Below, piece by piece: positions 6,020 to 8,090 of a stretch of DNA of 8,090 nucleotides (its first letter is position 1; every line of letters starts with the position of its first letter). The notes beneath the pieces were generated by a model, which saw nothing but the letters and a program-made list of their open reading frames with translations, did not search any database and was not told the DNA's origin. Source of the DNA: JABDOU01 sp041609995 (lineage in GTDB: Bacteria > Actinomycetota > Acidimicrobiia > Spongiisociales > SHLN01); assembly GCA_041609995.1 (NCBI GenBank), contig JBFIPU010000108.1, forward strand, positions 1 through 8,090. The letters are read 5' to 3'. The position numbers were made by a program, and so were the translations under genes.

Positions 6020-6062
6020 GGTGAATTCCATAGTTGACGACTATTGAACTATGGAATTCACC
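6020..6062. promoter_or_regulatory. Rrf2-type operator: perfect 15-bp inverted repeat over the regulator's start codon
   Basis: GGTGAATTCCATAGT (6020-6034) recurs as its exact complement at 6048-6062, with a 13-base spacer. The inner part reads ATAGTT-N11-AACTAT, the symmetry and sequence style known for IscR type-1 and related Rrf2 sites. The right arm contains the ATG of the Rrf2 gene and its first four codons. The regulator most likely represses its own operon by binding here. A weak -10-like CATAGT (6029-6034) lies in the left arm. Confidence 0.8.
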
Positions 6063-6437
6063 CTCCAGAAGAAGACGGAGCTGGCGATGCGAGCGCTTCG
6101 GAGTTTGACGACCGATTCGATGACAGCAGGCAGCGTGCTGGCGGAAACGATCGGCACCACCGCCAACTTTCTGCCACAGGTGATGGCACCCCTCATCAGG
6201 CGCGGCTGGGTGACTTCCGACCGGGGCCCCAATGGCGGTTATCGGCTCGAACACGCGGCCGTCTCGCTGCTCGACCTGATCGAAGCAGTCGAAGGAGAGA
6301 TACCGAGCAACCGCTGCGTTTTGCGCGGGTCCGTATGTCCGGGAGTGGAGCAGTGTGCCCTGCACGAGTTGTGGAACACCGCTCAGGCAAAGCTCGTCGA
6401 AGAGCTCGGCCGCATCCCGGTGCTGGCAACGTCATGA
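6051..6437 (+). CDS. Rrf2-family Fe-S transcriptional regulator (NsrR/IscR-like)
   Basis: This 128-residue DNA-binding protein has the canonical Rrf2 start (MEFTLQKKTELAMRAL). A winged helix-turn-helix covers about 24-66, with the wing RGPNGGYRL at 58-66. Three cysteines (C89, C96, C102; spacing C-x6-C-x5-C) sit where NsrR and IscR bind an Fe-S cluster. Members sense NO, iron-sulfur status or redox. Sitting 12 bases ahead of a nitrite reductase gene, whose product is NO, an NsrR-like role is the best guess, but subfamily cannot be settled from spacing alone. The ATG at 6051 fits the family N-terminus and has no Shine-Dalgarno, so the mRNA may be leaderless. The start lies within the inverted-repeat operator, suggesting autoregulation. 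Confidence 0.92.
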   Translation: MEFTLQKKTELAMRALRSLTTDSMTAGSVLAETIGTTANFLPQVMAPLIRRGWVTSDRGPNGGYRLEHAAVSLLDLIEAVEGEIPSNRCVLRGSVCPGVEQCALHELWNTAQAKLVEELGRIPVLATS

Positions 6438-6443
6438 AAGGAG
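6437..6443 (+). promoter_or_regulatory. Ribosome binding site of the nitrite reductase gene
   Basis: AAAGGAG lies six bases before the ATG at 6450 and begins on the last base of the Rrf2 stop codon. It fixes the start of NirK and contrasts with the absent site before the Rrf2 gene, so the second gene may be translated better than the first. Confidence 0.85.
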
Positions 6444-6449
6444 TCTTCG

Positions 6450-8072
6450 ATGGTACAGACAATCGACCGGCCGCCGGTTGAAGAAGAACGCAGAGACAAA
6501 GCAGCCTCCCGGACGGGCCCACCCCGGCCGACGCCACCCCACCCCCACTACACGCTGGGGTCGTTGGCGGTCATCGGAGTCCTGGTCGGGATCCTGGGTC
6601 TAGCCCTCGCCGTGGCCTCGTTGTGGATCACGGCCAGCCGCAATTCGGTGGACGACGGGTTGGTCGGCGAAAAGGTCGACGCACTGTTGGCAGACGTGGC
6701 GGTGACGACCGGCCTCGAGGCCGGGGTGAGCATCATTCCGGAGCTGACGCCGATTGCGCAGTTGTCGCCCGTTCCCGCCGGCGAGGTCAACGTGGCCAAT
6801 GCCCCCGCAATGCCTCCCCCGTCGGGACGCAACGCTCAGGCGATCGTTGAGGTTCATTTCGAAGTGGTGGAGAACGTCGTCACGATTGACCCGGAAACAG
6901 GCACCGAATACGAGACCTGGGGCTACCGGATCGACGGCGATCCGGCCGTCGTCTCCGGCACTCCCGGACCGGTGATTCGCGCCCGCGTCGGAGATCTGCT
7001 GCGTTTCACCTTGACCAACCCGGCCGGCAACACCCATCCCCACAATGTGGACCTTCACGCAGTGACGGGCCAGGGCGGGGGAGCAGCCGATCTGGTCGTG
7101 GCACCCGGCGAGACGGCCACGATCGAGGCCCGACTCCTCTACTCCGGTTTCTTCATGTATCACTGCGCTTACGGCGATGTGCCGTTGCACATCAGCCACG
7201 GCATGCACGGCGGGATCCTGGTCGATCCCGAAACCCCTCTACCGGAGGTCGAGCACGAGTTCTACATGGTCCAGTCCGAGTACTACACGGACGGCAAAGG
7301 CCCGGGCCTGGTGGAGACCGACCGCGAAGCGATCACCAACGAGGATCCCAGCTACGTCGTATTCAACGGCGCAGTCGGCGCCCTCGCCGGCGACAACGCC
7401 CTCGAGATGAGCGTCGGCGAGACCGCCCGCATCTACTTCGTCAATGCCGGTCTGAACCTCGACTCCAACTTCCATCCCATTGGATCGCATTGGGACGCCG
7501 TATACCAGGAAGCGGCGTTGATCAACCCTCCTTTGCGGGGTTCACAGACGACGCTGGTTCCCGCCGGTGGTGGGACCGTGGTCGAGCTCATCGGCCAGGT
7601 ACCCTCGACCGTGATTCTGGTCGACCACGCCCTGTCGCGGACCTTCGACAAGGGAGCCTTGGGGATGATTGTCATCGGGGGAGAGCCCAATCCGGAGATC
7701 TTCTCCGCCGTGGCACCGCCCGAGGAGCCGCAGCCAGAGCCGGAGCCGGCGGCTCCGGCCGGACCCACCGTCTCCATCGTGGAGGGTTCAGGGACGTTGG
7801 CACCGATGGACGCCGCGGACGAGTTCAGTGAAGGCGAGGACCCTGCCGACTACAGCATCAATGTGCTGCGGGTCGAGGTGGGCACCACCGTTACATGGAC
7901 CCAAGACGACCCGGACATGATCCATACGGTCACGGCCGTGGACGGCAGCTTCGATTCGGGGTTCCTCGACCCGGGCGAGACCTGGTCGTACACCTTCAAC
8001 GAGGTCGGCGAGTTCGAGTACTTCTGCACGCCCCATCCCTGGATGCGCGCCAAGGTGATCGTCGAGGCGTGA
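6450..8072 (+). CDS. nirK: Membrane-anchored copper nitrite reductase with fused amicyanin-like domain
   Basis: This 540-residue enzyme should reduce nitrite to NO outside the membrane. A 34-residue Arg/Pro-rich cytoplasmic tail precedes one transmembrane helix (about 36-61), which acts as an uncleaved anchor; no twin-arginine or lipobox motif is seen. Two cupredoxin domains (about 130-260 and 265-412) form the NirK core. Type 1 copper ligands are H198, C239, H247 and M252. Type 2 ligands are H203, H238 and H393. Catalytic Asp201 and His342 are present. Seven residues between C239 and H247 match the class II (AniA-like) loop. A Pro/Glu-rich linker (422-440) leads to a third cupredoxin (441-540) with H492 and the CTPHPWM motif (C526, H529, M532), typical of amicyanin. 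That domain is a likely built-in electron donor. It follows the Rrf2 regulator by 12 bases and is probably co-transcribed. Length exceeds the usual 340-400 residues because of the anchor and fusion. Confidence 0.95.
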   Translation: MVQTIDRPPVEEERRDKAASRTGPPRPTPPHPHYTLGSLAVIGVLVGILGLALAVASLWITASRNSVDDGLVGEKVDALLADVAVTTGLEAGVSIIPELTPIAQLSPVPAGEVNVANAPAMPPPSGRNAQAIVEVHFEVVENVVTIDPETGTEYETWGYRIDGDPAVVSGTPGPVIRARVGDLLRFTLTNPAGNTHPHNVDLHAVTGQGGGAADLVVAPGETATIEARLLYSGFFMYHCAYGDVPLHISHGMHGGILVDPETPLPEVEHEFYMVQSEYYTDGKGPGLVETDREAITNEDPSYVVFNGAVGALAGDNALEMSVGETARIYFVNAGLNLDSNFHPIGSHWDAVYQEAALINPPLRGSQTTLVPAGGGTVVELIGQVPSTVILVDHALSRTFDKGALGMIVIGGEPNPEIFSAVAPPEEPQPEPEPAAPAGPTVSIVEGSGTLAPMDAADEFSEGEDPADYSINVLRVEVGTTVTWTQDDPDMIHTVTAVDGSFDSGFLDPGETWSYTFNEVGEFEYFCTPHPWMRAKVIVEA

Positions 8073-8082
8073 GACCATGATG

Positions 8083-8090
8083 AAAGGGAG
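8083..8090 (+). promoter_or_regulatory. Likely ribosome binding site of a gene beyond the right edge
   Basis: AAAGGGAG lies 11-18 bases past the NirK stop and resembles the AAAGGAG before NirK. It suggests a third gene in the operon starting just outside the window. An alternative reading is a start at the ATG at 8077 or 8080. Confidence 0.5.

Overview
The window reads as a chromosomal piece of a high-GC actinobacterium. The evidence is the GC-rich, GTG-start-tolerant coding, a DUF222/13E12-type protein (a family expanded in Actinobacteria), a tRNA without encoded CCA, and hairpin terminators lacking long T-tracts. An Acidimicrobiia-like lineage is my guess; I cannot fix it from the sequence.

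Minus-strand half (1-3081): the N-terminal 300 or so residues of a DUF222 protein run off the left edge. Next come an initiator tRNA-Met with its own promoter and a perfect 12-bp hairpin terminator, then a small lysine-rich protein of unknown function with a duplicated 40-residue C-terminal unit. Last is a translationally coupled pair: a stand-alone PAS-domain protein and a metallo-beta-lactamase-fold hydrolase, with overlapping stop and start codons (ATGA).

Divergent hub (3082-3299): 218 bases separate the PAS-MBL pair from a plus-strand GAF-GGDEF protein. It holds a perfect 12-bp palindrome, a repeat of its half-site inside a candidate promoter, and a strong hairpin just before the ribosome binding site. 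The GGDEF domain keeps its catalytic and metal residues, but both guanine-reading positions (PleD N335 and D344) are Val and Ala, and the inhibitory RxxD site is lost. This is the best candidate for something undescribed: a nucleotide-second-messenger module with altered base specificity, next to a candidate phosphodiesterase.

Plus-strand half (4353-8090): a Rieske [2Fe-2S] ferredoxin overlaps (GTGA) the start of a cytochrome P450, which suggests a dedicated and unusual redox pair. After a hairpin terminator comes an Rrf2-family Fe-S regulator, preceded by a perfect 15-bp inverted repeat that covers its own start codon, and then a copper nitrite reductase. The NirK is anchored by an N-terminal membrane helix and fused at its C-terminus to an amicyanin-like cupredoxin. 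The Rrf2-NirK pair looks like a self-regulated, NO- or redox-responsive nitrite-reduction operon. It may continue past the right edge, where a Shine-Dalgarno-like sequence is visible.
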